A stretch of DNA of 64,000 nt, from the NCBI GenBank assembly GCA_016208105.1, contig JACQYS010000023.1:1-64000 (forward strand), read 5' to 3'. Under the pieces are notes generated by a model, which searched no databases, had not been told where the DNA came from, and worked only from the letters and a program-made list of their open reading frames with translations. This document shows positions 16,443 through 26,920 of this stretch, piece after piece; within the stretch, counting starts at the first letter, position 1, and each line of letters begins with the position of its first letter. Source of the stretch: Desulfovibrio sp. GTDB taxonomy: Bacteria > Desulfobacterota > Desulfovibrionia > Desulfovibrionales > Desulfovibrionaceae. Position numbers and translations under genes: made by a program.

Positions 16443-17426
16443 ATGGCAAAAAATTCAAGCCTTGAGCGAAAGCTCGAATTCGACGACGCGGGTCTTGCCC
16501 GCGACCTGTTTGGCCCCCACAACGCCAATCTGTCCTTCGTCACCGAAAAAACGGGAGTGCGCGCCGATTCCCGAGGGTCCGTGCTCACTTTGCGGGGCGA
16601 GTCCCCGGAGGTGCTGGAGCAAGTGTCGGAGGTCATGGTCAAACTCTACGGCATGCTCAAGAAGGGCATCCCGGTGTACCCCCGCGACATAGAGCCCGCT
16701 CTGGCCCAGTTGGCCAAAAATCCCGGATCGGGGCTCGGCAAGCTCTTCGAGGAGCAATCCTTCGTCGTCTCCCCGAAAAAGACAATCACTCCGAGAACCA
16801 CAACCCAGCGCGAATACCTCGGGGCCATCCGGGCCGGGGACATGGTCTTCGGAATCGGGCCCGCCGGAACCGGCAAGACGTATCTGGCCGTGGCCATGGC
16901 CGTGGCGGACCTTCTGGCCAGGCGGGTCAAGCGTCTGATACTCACCCGCCCGGCTGTCGAAGCCGGTGAGAAGCTCGGCTTTCTCCCAGGCGACCTCATG
17001 GAGAAGGTGAACCCCTATCTGCGCCCGCTCTACGATGCCCTGCACGACATGCTGGACTTCCAGCGGGTGAACGAGATGCTCGCGGAAGGCGTGATCGAGG
17101 TGGCCCCCCTGGCGTTCATGCGCGGGCGAACCTTGAACGATGCCTTCATCATTTTGGACGAGGCCCAGAACACGACGCCGGAACAGATGAAGATGTTCTT
17201 GACGCGGCTTGGGTTCGGGTCCAAAGCGGTTGTGACCGGCGACGTGACCCAGGTCGACCTGCCCCGTGGAGCGCCATCGGGCCTTGTCGAGGCCCGCAAT
17301 ATCCTTACCGGCGTGCAGGGCCTGGATTTTGTGTATTTTACCGAGGAGGACGTTATCCGCCATCCCCTGGTGGGGCGGATCGTGCAAGCCTATGAGCGGC
17401 ATACTCAGCCGTCTGAAAAGAAATAA
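16443..17426 (+). CDS. phoH: PhoH-family ATPase
   Basis: The 327-residue cytoplasmic protein has an N-terminal KH-like region (residues 20-80) and a PhoH NTPase domain with Walker A GIGPAGTGKTYLA near residue 138, Walker B FIILDEAQN, and TRPAVEAGEKLGFLPGD. PhoH-like proteins commonly neighbour ybeY and pgpH-type HD genes in bacteria, as here, and are thought to act in RNA metabolism. The next gene begins inside its last 35 bases, so they are translationally coupled. The 225-bp gap upstream has no recognisable feature apart from its promoter. Confidence 0.95.
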   Translation: MAKNSSLERKLEFDDAGLARDLFGPHNANLSFVTEKTGVRADSRGSVLTLRGESPEVLEQVSEVMVKLYGMLKKGIPVYPRDIEPALAQLAKNPGSGLGKLFEEQSFVVSPKKTITPRTTTQREYLGAIRAGDMVFGIGPAGTGKTYLAVAMAVADLLARRVKRLILTRPAVEAGEKLGFLPGDLMEKVNPYLRPLYDALHDMLDFQRVNEMLAEGVIEVAPLAFMRGRTLNDAFIILDEAQNTTPEQMKMFLTRLGFGSKAVVTGDVTQVDLPRGAPSGLVEARNILTGVQGLDFVYFTEEDVIRHPLVGRIVQAYERHTQPSEKK

Positions 17427-19788
17427 CCAGCCTCCCAAACCGGCAGCTCCGTGCCAGCCGGGACAGGCCTGCCAGCCCCTTACCTGGGGACTGGGAGTTC
17501 TTCTTCTTGTAATCTTCGGGGCGAGCGTTCTCTCCGCAGTGCGCTTTGAATCCCCGGTGAAGGTCTTTCTGGCTGGCGAGATTGCAACCCAGGCGGTCAC
17601 CGCGGACCAGAACCTGCGCTACGAAGACCGCGAGGCCACCATACGAAAACGCGAGCAGGTGGCGGACAACCAGCCCCCCGTGTTCGATTTGAGCCCCGCC
17701 CCGTACGAATCGATCAGAAAACACGTCACCGACATTCTCTCCCAGACCAGAAAACAAGACGAGGACTTAGAAAAGCTCCGCGCCGCCATTTCGGAAGATC
17801 TGAACGCCGAAATCAGCAGGGAGACCGTGTCGCTCTGGCGTTCGCCTGAGTTCCAGGACCTCATGCACCTGCAAATCCTGCCATGGCTCAAGGAGACATA
17901 CGCCAAAGGCGTGGCCTCGCATCCGGGCGTGTTCTTGTCCTACAAGCAGGGAATCCTTCTTCGCGAGCTCCCTTCAGGGATGGAGACCCTCTATCTGGAC
18001 GGGCCGGGCATGGTGGACCTGGAAAGGCTCAAGGACGAGCTGGACCAGCTGCTCCGCAAGGACATCAAGAAGACCATCAAGGTCCGCAAGGCGGTTTTCG
18101 CTCTGGTGGGTCCGTTCCTGCAACCCAACCTGGTTTTCAACCAGGAGACCACCCAGGCCCGCAAGCACGAAATCGTCGTGGCTATGGAGCCGGTCTATTC
18201 CAATATCTACAAGGGCGAAGTGGTGGTCCGCCAGGGCGAGCGGGTCACCCCCGAGCAGCAGACCAAGCTCCAGACGTTGTACGCCCACAGAACCAGCTCC
18301 ATAAGGCCCTTCGCGGTGCCGGGAACGTTTCTTCTGGCCTGCCTGTTCTTCGTGCTGCTCCATCTTTCCCAGGGCAAGAAGTCCGGCATCCGCGCAGTGA
18401 GCAACCGCGACTGGCTGGCCCTGGCCCTGACCACGGCGTTTCTGGTGCTCTTGGCCAAGTTCGTGGAACTGGCCCGGCTCTCGGATGCCCATGTCCCGGC
18501 CTTCTTGCGGACCAGCCAGGTGGCCTTCGGCCTGCCCATCGCCGGGGCCGCCGGCGTGCTGGCCATGTTTTTATCCCCGACATTGTGTTCATTCGCCGTC
18601 CTGCTCATTTCATATCTGGTTACCAACGAGGTGGGCGGCAACCTCTATCTGTTCAGCTACTACCTGTTGGGCGGGTTCGTTTACGCGAACATCATACGCA
18701 ACTGCGAAACCCGCCACGACGTGCTGCGTTCCGTACTGCCCCTTGCCGCTCTGTGCGTGGTGTCCTGGTTCGGCATCGTGCTGGTTCAGGAAGGGGGCGG
18801 GGGCGAGCTCTATTGGGCCGGCTTTGTCCATGCCGCGTTCAACGCGGTGTTCTCGCTGCTCCTGGTGCTGGGGCTAAGCCCCATCCTGGAGATGGTTTTC
18901 GGCTACACATCGCGCTTTAAGATGATGGAGCTCATGAGCCTGGAGCAGCCCCTTCTGCAGGATCTCATGGTCACCGCGCCGGGCACCTATCATCACTCCA
19001 TAATAGTGGCCAACATGGTGGAAGCGGCGGCCCGGGCCATCGGGGCCAACGCGCTTCTGGCCAAGGTGGCGGCCCTGTACCACGACATCGGCAAGCTCAA
19101 GAACCCGCAGTATTTCATAGAGAACCAGTACGGACGGGAAAACAAGCACGACAAGCTCTCGCCCTCCATGAGCGCGCTCATCCTCATCTCCCACGCCAAG
19201 AAGGGCGTGGAGCTGGCCCGCGAACACAAGCTGGGCGACGAGATCGCCGAGCTTATCGGCCAGCACCACGGCATGACGCTCATCACCTACTTCTACCACA
19301 AGGCCCAGGAACAGGCCGAGGCCAAGGGGGAGGAGCCGGTCCGCGAGGACGAATTCCGCTACCCCGGCCCCAAGCCGCAGACCAAGGAAGCGGGCATCAT
19401 CATGCTGGCGGACGCCATCGAGGCCTCCAGCCGCACCTTGGTCGATCCCACGCCCAGCCGCATCAAGGGCCACATCCAGGCCATCATGCGCAAGCTCTAC
19501 AACGAAGGGGAGCTGGACGGGTCCGAACTGACGCTGCGCGACCTTACCCAGGCCTCGGACACCTTCCACAGGATTCTCACCGGCATTTTCCACCACCGCA
19601 TCGAATATCCCGGCGGCGACAGGGGCAAGGACAAGCCCAAGGAGAACGGCGAGAAGACCAAGGAATTAAGCGTCAAGCCCAAGGAACTCTCCGACAAGAC
19701 CAAGGACAACATAGAGAAGCCCAAGGAATCCGGGGAAAAAGCCAAGGGGAACGGAGCAAAGGCCGGGAGGGCTGAGAAAGCAGCCTAG
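17392..19788 (+). CDS. 7TM-HD family membrane phosphohydrolase (PgpH/YqfF-like)
   Basis: From the ATG at 17392 (798 residues) the protein has one N-terminal membrane segment (LTWGLGVLLLVIFGASVLSAV), an extracytoplasmic 7TMR-HDED domain (about 60-300), seven membrane helices (about 305-500) and a cytoplasmic HD domain with YHDIGKLKNPQYF near residue 563 and IGQHHG. Family members (PgpH) hydrolyse cyclic di-AMP; that activity here is inference. The C-terminal 50 residues are a Lys/Glu-rich repeat (KPKE, KTKE, EKPKE, EKAKG) of low complexity. I set the start inside phoH because upstream in-frame residues are antisense-like. Operon with phoH and ybeY. Confidence 0.9.
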   Translation: MSGILSRLKRNNQPPKPAAPCQPGQACQPLTWGLGVLLLVIFGASVLSAVRFESPVKVFLAGEIATQAVTADQNLRYEDREATIRKREQVADNQPPVFDLSPAPYESIRKHVTDILSQTRKQDEDLEKLRAAISEDLNAEISRETVSLWRSPEFQDLMHLQILPWLKETYAKGVASHPGVFLSYKQGILLRELPSGMETLYLDGPGMVDLERLKDELDQLLRKDIKKTIKVRKAVFALVGPFLQPNLVFNQETTQARKHEIVVAMEPVYSNIYKGEVVVRQGERVTPEQQTKLQTLYAHRTSSIRPFAVPGTFLLACLFFVLLHLSQGKKSGIRAVSNRDWLALALTTAFLVLLAKFVELARLSDAHVPAFLRTSQVAFGLPIAGAAGVLAMFLSPTLCSFAVLLISYLVTNEVGGNLYLFSYYLLGGFVYANIIRNCETRHDVLRSVLPLAALCVVSWFGIVLVQEGGGGELYWAGFVHAAFNAVFSLLLVLGLSPILEMVFGYTSRFKMMELMSLEQPLLQDLMVTAPGTYHHSIIVANMVEAAARAIGANALLAKVAALYHDIGKLKNPQYFIENQYGRENKHDKLSPSMSALILISHAKKGVELAREHKLGDEIAELIGQHHGMTLITYFYHKAQEQAEAKGEEPVREDEFRYPGPKPQTKEAGIIMLADAIEASSRTLVDPTPSRIKGHIQAIMRKLYNEGELDGSELTLRDLTQASDTFHRILTGIFHHRIEYPGGDRGKDKPKENGEKTKELSVKPKELSDKTKDNIEKPKESGEKAKGNGAKAGRAEKAA

Positions 19789-19907
19789 CCAGCCTAGCAG
19801 CCTGCCCAAAAAATTCCCGCTGGCGGCGTTGCAGCGCAAAAGTCAAACCTTCGCGTATGTCAAACACGCTCAATCGAATCGGCGTGGCGTTCACCACGCA
19901 AAGCAAA

Positions 19908-19948
19908 ATGGGATTCCAAAGGGACTTGTCCCTTTGGCCGCCGGAGGC
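19908..19948 (+). repeat. 41-bp hairpin repeat, copy 1 (upstream of ybeY)
   Basis: The 41 bases are identical to 22824-22864. They contain CCAAAGGGAC-TT-GTCCCTTTGG, a ten-bp hairpin, and end in GCCGCCGGAGGC, which includes a GGAGG. Both copies sit just ahead of a start codon on the coding strand. Confidence 0.9.
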
Positions 19949-19960
19949 TCCCGCACCCCT

Positions 19961-20380
19961 ATGCCTTCCTCCATCTGGATCGAACCGGGCGCTCGCCTAA
20001 ACCCCACGCTGCCGCTTTCCCGCAGCGAGCTCAAGCCCCTTGTGGCCAGGCTTCTTGACGTTCTCGGCCTTCACAGTGCCGCCGTGGAGATCCGGCTCGT
20101 GGACGACGCTGAGATCGCCCGGCTGAACAGCGAATTTCTGGGCATGCCCGGCCCCACCAATGTTCTCTCCTTCCCCTCCGAAGGCCCGCAACGCCCCGGC
20201 TATCTCGGCGAAATAGCCCTTTCCGTGGACACGCTCACCCGCGAAGCCGCGCTCTACGGCCAGGAACCCACGGAGCATCTCATCCGGCTGCTCGCCCACG
20301 GGCTTCTGCACCTGGCCGGGTTCGACCACGGCGACGCCATGGAAGAGATGACGGCCCACGCCGTGTCCGCAGTTCTCTAA
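19961..20380 (+). CDS. ybeY: Endoribonuclease YbeY
   Basis: The 139-residue protein is a zinc-dependent rRNA maturation and quality-control RNase. The hallmark HGLLHLAGFDHGD (HGxLHLxGxDH) supplies the three zinc histidines, and the family segment LNSEFLGMPGPTNVLSFP precedes it. I chose the ATG at 19961, since upstream residues belong to the repeat and intergenic sequence; the repeat's GGAGG lies 13 bases upstream, a long spacing. It closes the phoH-pgpH-ybeY group, a common bacterial arrangement. Confidence 0.93.
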   Translation: MPSSIWIEPGARLNPTLPLSRSELKPLVARLLDVLGLHSAAVEIRLVDDAEIARLNSEFLGMPGPTNVLSFPSEGPQRPGYLGEIALSVDTLTREAALYGQEPTEHLIRLLAHGLLHLAGFDHGDAMEEMTAHAVSAVL

Positions 20381-20449
20381 GCCACTTTACATCCGCACAT
20401 CCAGAAGCTAATCGTTCCCTTTTCTCCAAGCAATTATTCGGAGGCGCAT

Positions 20450-21388
20450 ATGCCTAAAAGATTCCTGGAAATCCACGACATGTCCCCCGCCGAGGCCCGC
20501 GCCGTGGTGGCTCGGGCCATCGAGATGAAGCACATCAAGTTCCGGTCGGACCTGCTTGAGGGACGCACCGTGGCGCTTATTTTCGAGAAAGCCTCCACCC
20601 GCACCCGCGTGTCCTTCGAAATGGCGGTTCGCCATCTGGGCGGGTCCACCATCTACATGACCCAGCACGACTCCCAGCTGGGGCGTTCCGAGCCCGTGGA
20701 AGACACCATCCGCGTGCTGTCGCGCTACGTTGACGGCCTGGTCATGCGCACCTTCGAGCACTCCAAGCTCGAACGCATGTGGGCCAAGTCCTCCATTCCC
20801 ATCGTCAACGCCCTGTCCGACGATTTCCATCCCTGCCAGGTGATGGGAGACGTGATGACCATGGTGGAGAACGGCGCGAATCTGGAAAAGACCAAGGTGG
20901 CCTGGATCGGCGACGGCAACAACATGGCCCAGTCCTGGATCAATTCCGCCACGTATTTCCCCTTCGAACTGGCCCTGGCCTGTCCCGAAGGCTACCTGCC
21001 CAAGAAGGACATCCTGGACGCGGCCCTGGCCCAGGGAGCCAAGATCACCCTGACGGCCGACCCCGGCCAGGCGATCTCCGGCGCGCATTTCGTCAACACC
21101 GACGTGTGGGCCTCCATGGGCCAGGAAGGCGAGACAGAAGAACGCCTCAAGGTGTTCAAGGACTACCAGGTCGATGCCAAGGCCATGGCCAAGGCCGCGC
21201 CCGGAGCCAAGTTCATGCACTGCCTGCCCGCCCACCAGGGCGAGGAAGTGACCACGGACGTCTTCGAATCCGAAGCCTCCATCGTCTGGGACCAGGCCGA
21301 GAACCGGATGCACATCCAGATGGCCATTCTGGAGTGGGTCTACACCTTACAATACGACACCGCCCCCTATACCCTCGCGGAGATCTAA
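20450..21388 (+). CDS. argF: Ornithine carbamoyltransferase
   Basis: The 312-residue enzyme makes citrulline from ornithine and carbamoyl phosphate. The carbamoyl-phosphate loop reads KASTRTRVSFE, the HPCQ motif is present (DDFHPCQVMGD), and the C-terminal ornithine site reads FMHCLPAHQGEEV. Length is normal for ArgF trimers. A GGAGG lies a few bases before the ATG. argG starts three bases after the stop, so the genes form an operon. Confidence 0.97.
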   Translation: MPKRFLEIHDMSPAEARAVVARAIEMKHIKFRSDLLEGRTVALIFEKASTRTRVSFEMAVRHLGGSTIYMTQHDSQLGRSEPVEDTIRVLSRYVDGLVMRTFEHSKLERMWAKSSIPIVNALSDDFHPCQVMGDVMTMVENGANLEKTKVAWIGDGNNMAQSWINSATYFPFELALACPEGYLPKKDILDAALAQGAKITLTADPGQAISGAHFVNTDVWASMGQEGETEERLKVFKDYQVDAKAMAKAAPGAKFMHCLPAHQGEEVTTDVFESEASIVWDQAENRMHIQMAILEWVYTLQYDTAPYTLAEI

Positions 21389-21391
21389 ATC

Positions 21392-22585
<1,194 letters not shown>

Positions 22586-22611
22586 GAGACCAGGGCTCCG
22601 CCCTGCACCCG

Positions 22612-22632
22612 CCAGGGGGATGATCCCCCTGG
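22612..22632. repeat. 21-bp GC-rich palindrome
   Basis: CCAGGGGGAT and its exact complement around a single central G, embedded in C-rich sequence. Similar CCAGGGGGAT palindromes are, as I recall, scattered through Desulfovibrio genomes as repetitive intergenic elements. Confidence 0.6.
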
Positions 22633-22729
22633 ACCCCCAGTTGCTTCGCGGGATTCGCGAGGCGCTGCGGGTGGGCGAGGAGTATGAGCCGCCGGGAACG
22701 CCCAAAGCGGCTTATCCCGGCGGATCGCC

Positions 22730-22753
22730 ATCGCCGCAAGCGGCGATATTTTT
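22730..22753 (+). terminator. Terminator between argG and argH
   Basis: ATCGCCGC-AA-GCGGCGAT is followed by ATTTTT. It implies that argH can be expressed separately from argFG. The remaining 22586-22872 gap holds a GC palindrome and the second 41-bp repeat. Confidence 0.8.
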
Positions 22754-22823
22754 GAAGGCAGAAGGCGCGGCCTTGCGCGCTTTCTGCCTCGTTCAAATCA
22801 AGCATCGATCAACGCGAAGCTAT

Positions 22824-22864
22824 ATGGGATTCCAAAGGGACTTGTCCCTTTGGCCGCCGGAGGC
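22824..22864 (+). repeat. 41-bp hairpin repeat, copy 2 (upstream of argH)
   Basis: Identical to 19908-19948. Its terminal GGAGG lies nine bases before the argH ATG, so here the repeat supplies the ribosome-binding site, with the ten-bp hairpin directly upstream. Confidence 0.92.
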
Positions 22865-22872
22865 ACTCTTCC

Positions 22873-24270
22873 ATGACCACTTCTTCGTCCAAACCCTGGG
22901 GCGGCCGGTTCGCCGAGCCCACCTCCAAGATCGTCGAACGCTACACCGGCTCGGTCCGTTACGACAAAGCCCTGTACGAGCAGGACATCGCCGGCTCCAA
23001 GGCCCATGCCCGCATGCTGGCCCGCCAGGGGATCATATCGGACGATGAGGCCAAGAAGATCGTAGGCGGCCTGGACATCATCCTGCACGAGATCCACGAG
23101 GGCAAGTTCGTCTGGAAGGACGAGCTGGAAGACGTGCACATGAACATCGAGGCCAGGCTCACCGAGATGATCGGCGATGCCGGGCGCAAGCTGCACACGG
23201 GCCGCTCGAGGAATGACCAGGTGTGTTTGGATTTCAGGCTGTTCGTGAGCGCAAGGCTCGAGGCCTGGGGCGAGCTTCTGGCTGGACTCGTTAAAGTGTT
23301 GGTTGAACGTTCCGGCGAGCATGTGGACACCATCCTGTCCGGCTACACGCACCTGCAGCCAGCCCAGCCCGTGAGTTTGGGGCATCATCTGCTTGCCTAC
23401 GCCTGGATGTTCAAGCGCGACCATGAGCGCTGCCAGGACGCCCTGAAGCGCTCGGCGGTGTCCCCTTTGGGAGCGGCCGCCCTGGCGGGCACGACGTTTC
23501 CGCTGGACCCCAAGGCCGTGGCCGAGGAGCTCGGCCTGTACGGGACGTTCAACAACAGCCTGGATGCCGTGTCGGACAGGGATTTCGCGCTGGAAGCGTT
23601 GTTCGTGGGGTCTACGGTTATGACCCACCTGTCACGCCTGTGCGAGGAGTTGATCATCTGGGCCAACCCCAACTTCGGGTACGTGTCCCTGCCGGACGCC
23701 TTCGCCACGGGCAGCTCCATCATGCCCCAGAAGAAGAACCCGGACGTGGCCGAGCTCATGCGCGGCAAGACCGGCAGGGTGTATGGGGCGCTGTTGGGGC
23801 TTATGACGCTCATGAAAGGGCTGCCCCTGGCCTACAACCGCGACATGCAGGAGGACAAGGAGCAGTTCTTCGACGCGGACCGCACCGTGAGCGATTCTTT
23901 GGCCATCATGGCCGAGATGATGCAGGTGATGGGCTTCAGGCCGGAAAAGATGCGCAACGCCCTGAAGCTGGGATTTTTAAACGCCACGGAGCTGGCCGAT
24001 TATCTGGCTGCCAAGGGGGTGCCCTTCAGGGATGCCCACCACGTGGCCGGATCGGCCGTAGCCATGGCCGAGAAGAAGGGCTGCGGGCTGGAGGATCTCA
24101 CTTTGGCCGAGCTCCAGTCGCTTTCGAGTAAGATTGAAGCCGATGTGGCCGAGGTGTTAAAATACGAGACGGCCATGAAGAGAAGAAACACCCCGGGCGG
24201 CACGGCCCCGGAAAGGGTTGAGGAGCAGATCACTTTTTTGATGAAGTGGGTAAGAGAAGTTCAAGAATAA
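22873..24270 (+). CDS. argH: Argininosuccinate lyase
   Basis: The 465-residue enzyme splits argininosuccinate into arginine and fumarate, the last step of arginine synthesis. The fumarase/aspartase signature [12 protein letters not shown] is intact and includes the catalytic serine loop; [10 protein letters not shown] and the [15 protein letters not shown] region are also present. The N-terminus [21 protein letters not shown] is canonical and supports the chosen start. It completes an argF-argG-argH set interrupted only by a terminator and a repeat. Confidence 0.98.
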   Translation: MTTSSSKPWGGRFAEPTSKIVERYTGSVRYDKALYEQDIAGSKAHARMLARQGIISDDEAKKIVGGLDIILHEIHEGKFVWKDELEDVHMNIEARLTEMIGDAGRKLHTGRSRNDQVCLDFRLFVSARLEAWGELLAGLVKVLVERSGEHVDTILSGYTHLQPAQPVSLGHHLLAYAWMFKRDHERCQDALKRSAVSPLGAAALAGTTFPLDPKAVAEELGLYGTFNNSLDAVSDRDFALEALFVGSTVMTHLSRLCEELIIWANPNFGYVSLPDAFATGSSIMPQKKNPDVAELMRGKTGRVYGALLGLMTLMKGLPLAYNRDMQEDKEQFFDADRTVSDSLAIMAEMMQVMGFRPEKMRNALKLGFLNATELADYLAAKGVPFRDAHHVAGSAVAMAEKKGCGLEDLTLAELQSLSSKIEADVAEVLKYETAMKRRNTPGGTAPERVEEQITFLMKWVREVQE

Positions 24271-24348
24271 TAGTTTGTTAAGTGTCGTTCTTGTCGCCCT
24301 GGATGCGGCGGTCTAATTGCTGTCATAATTTAGCATGATGAAATTGAG

Positions 24349-26679
24349 ATGGATAGTATGCAGTCGCGGTTTACTTCATATATAATAGATAAATTTTTTA
24401 TATTTTTTGTGCTGTTGTCTGCACTTATTCGTTTTTATCGCTTAGATATTCCTGCAATGTGGTGGGATGAAATCCTTGTTCCGTTAACGGCTAGTCATTC
24501 ATGGGAGTATATTGTCAGTTTTTCGCTGGGTCCAGAAATGCACCCACCGTATTATGCATTTTTAGTTAAACTTCTTATGTATTTTAGTTCGTCAGAGTTT
24601 TTTTTACGTTCCATATCCGCGCTTGCTGGGACTGCTACTGTTGCTGTTGTATATTTTGTAGGGAAAAAAATTTCTGGTTATGGCGTAGGGCTCATTGCTG
24701 CGTCAGTGATGATGGCAAATCCATATATGATTTGGTTGTCACGGCAGGTTAGGCCGTACGCTTTATTATTATTGTCAATTTCAATCGTAATGCATCTTGT
24801 GTCAAGGCAAGATAAAGAGGATGTGAAAGCCTCTTGGCTGGCTGTAGCCATCATGAGTGGATTTCAGTTGCTCCTCCACTATGTATCAATATTTTTAGTT
24901 TTTTCACAAGCACTGGCAATTTCCGTTGGATTGATATTCGAGAAGAAAATGCGAGTTGAGTGGAAACGTTTGTCGTTGTATTTTGCAGTATTATCTAGTT
25001 TTTTTCTTGCTATTATACCGTTCTTCTATTCTCTTTTAGAGAGGAGAAAATCATCCTTTGTGAAAGAGGAGAATTCATACAGTGAAGTTTTCACTGTATT
25101 GAAAGCCAAGGTGATTGAGATCTCTCAGCTGGTTTTTCGTTCTGATATTTATCATATAGAATTGTTTCTTATAGCGTTTGGTGCCGTTATTTTGTTCCTT
25201 ACGAGGAAAAGAATTGGTTTTTTAATTCCGCTGATGGCGATTGTCCCTCTCTCAATATTGTATATTTTTAAAGATACGTATGTGTACTTTTGGCATATTA
25301 GTTTCTTGATACCTACTTTTTCTTTGATGTTTTCTGTAGGTGTATGTTTTTTTATTAGACATGTGTACGTTCAGATGCTTGTGTCTCTGGCGGTTTCCTT
25401 TGTATTGCTATTCAATATTTATTCTGATGGGGAGAATAGGTTTTATTCTGTAGATAGCCATAGTAAATTTGCAGTTGGTCCATTTTCAAAATTGTCTCGT
25501 CCAGCAACCCAAGAGTTTTTATCTTTACCTTTTGATTCAGATATGCCTCGAGTTGTTTATTCTGACAGCATTGGGTTTATTAATAGCGTTAGTTGGTATC
25601 TTGATAGGTTCACGGCAAGTAACCCGTTGATGAATCAGAGTGTAACCAGTTCCGAGAAATTCCGAAATGTTTGGTATATAGCAAATGATACTCCTGGAAA
25701 GGACTCCCTCGCTCCAAAAGAAAATTTCGAGACGTATGTGGGTGAGAACCTATACAAAAGTAGCTATGTTGCTAAATATAAAGAGTTTGTTGATATATTT
25801 AAATTGTCTTCCTTTGTGTCCTGGGATGCTACGCCTTTAAACGTTTATACGAACTCAAAAGAGCTTAGCGATATTACAATCGTTGACAATATGGGGCCTT
25901 CTGTAGTCCCGACGAAAAATATGACTTTTGGCAGTTTTGTTTTAGAGGCAAAAAACCATATTGGGACAACAGGAACTGTTTTTGTTGATATAAAGCGTGT
26001 TAACGCAGGGCGCGATAATATATTCAAATTTTTGGTTGGCTATGATGATCATATTCGGAATGAAATATACGGAGAAGTCGGAAAAATAATCGGAGAGCAT
26101 GTTAAACTTCGTATTGAAACGCCTGAAAAATATGATCGTATTGCATTTGAATATCGACTTTTGGCTGCAGATAGAACTGCAGATTATGAAGCAGGAAATC
26201 AACAGACTATTAAACTGCAAAATATAACCTTTCTATTTGATAAGAAGGGACTTTTATTTGATTTACTAAAGCCAATTACCATTCCAAACGGTGCATATCT
26301 ACATGGAATTGAGGGCATCGAGCGAGACGATAACGGAAATTGGCGTTGGATTAATGGGTCAGAGGCAAATTATGAGTTCGATAGTTTGGAAGAGGCAGAG
26401 GGTGTCCTAAGAATGCTCATTAGCAATCCGATTCCGAATCAGAACGTCGCCATCACTGTGAACGGTAGTGAAGTCGCTAACAAGCAGAATATGCCTTATG
26501 GAAAATGGTTAGACACTCCAGAGAGCATCGAAGTCCCGGTTCGTTTTGTACCTGGGAAGAATCAGGTTAAGCTCATTTTCGGGAAGTGGAACCACAGAAC
26601 TCCTGAAGAGACCTTCTCTCTAGCTGATCCCCGTCCTTTGTCTGCTGCTCTGCTGGAGTTGTCTTTTAATAAGTACTAG
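24349..26679 (+). CDS. Membrane glycosyltransferase-like protein (GT39/PMT/ArnT type), AT-rich
   Basis: The 776-residue protein has an N-terminal membrane domain of about 10-12 helices (residues 12-370) with the acidic first-loop motif MWWDEILVPL and EMHPPYYAFLVKLL, as in lipid-linked sugar transferases of the GT39/ArnT/PMT group. The C-terminal half (about 400-776) is soluble and probably periplasmic. Codon use is strikingly AT-rich (TTT, ATA, AAA, TTA) compared with argH just before it, which indicates recent transfer. Sugar and acceptor are unknown, and no polysaccharide cluster surrounds it. The first ATG at 24349 was taken; 24358 is an alternative. Confidence 0.75.
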   Translation: MDSMQSRFTSYIIDKFFIFFVLLSALIRFYRLDIPAMWWDEILVPLTASHSWEYIVSFSLGPEMHPPYYAFLVKLLMYFSSSEFFLRSISALAGTATVAVVYFVGKKISGYGVGLIAASVMMANPYMIWLSRQVRPYALLLLSISIVMHLVSRQDKEDVKASWLAVAIMSGFQLLLHYVSIFLVFSQALAISVGLIFEKKMRVEWKRLSLYFAVLSSFFLAIIPFFYSLLERRKSSFVKEENSYSEVFTVLKAKVIEISQLVFRSDIYHIELFLIAFGAVILFLTRKRIGFLIPLMAIVPLSILYIFKDTYVYFWHISFLIPTFSLMFSVGVCFFIRHVYVQMLVSLAVSFVLLFNIYSDGENRFYSVDSHSKFAVGPFSKLSRPATQEFLSLPFDSDMPRVVYSDSIGFINSVSWYLDRFTASNPLMNQSVTSSEKFRNVWYIANDTPGKDSLAPKENFETYVGENLYKSSYVAKYKEFVDIFKLSSFVSWDATPLNVYTNSKELSDITIVDNMGPSVVPTKNMTFGSFVLEAKNHIGTTGTVFVDIKRVNAGRDNIFKFLVGYDDHIRNEIYGEVGKIIGEHVKLRIETPEKYDRIAFEYRLLAADRTADYEAGNQQTIKLQNITFLFDKKGLLFDLLKPITIPNGAYLHGIEGIERDDNGNWRWINGSEANYEFDSLEEAEGVLRMLISNPIPNQNVAITVNGSEVANKQNMPYGKWLDTPESIEVPVRFVPGKNQVKLIFGKWNHRTPEETFSLADPRPLSAALLELSFNKY

Positions 26680-26728
26680 GCAAAAACTGAGTGGAAGGGC
26701 CTTGGGGCGTCTTAAAAGCTGAATGAAG

Positions 26729-26793
26729 TGGCGGAAGCGTATAGGGGTCGAACCTACCGAAGGGGATGAGCCTTCCACTGGATTTAAAGTCCC
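26729..26793 (-). pseudogene. selC: 3' fragment of a selenocysteine tRNA gene (selC), likely attachment site
   Basis: Read on the minus strand this is the 3' half of a tRNA with a long extra arm. It has an anticodon loop CTTTAAA with 3' stem TCCAG, a variable arm GAAGG...CCCTTC, T arm with GGTTCGA, acceptor strand TACGCTTCC, discriminator G and CCA. The GGACTT(C/T)AAATCCAG core is characteristic of tRNA-Sec, but the anticodon here would be UUA instead of UCA. The 5' half does not match: no acceptor partner GGAAGCGTA and no D arm is present. Together with the integrase starting 128 bp away this looks like an att junction left by integration into selC. Confidence 0.7.
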
Positions 26794-26920
26794 GCACAAA
26801 CGTATTTCCTGCGTTTTCCCGATTCGTCCCTGCGCCTTGCCAATCCTCGATTAATTTCTTATCGATGCTTCCCACAGTATCCCGTTTCGGCCTTCCCGGC
26901 AGGGGGTAGGTAGGGGGTAA

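Noticed and set aside
26778-26793. Functional suppressor tRNA with anticodon UUA
   Set aside because: The 5' half with acceptor and D arm is absent, so no tRNA can fold.
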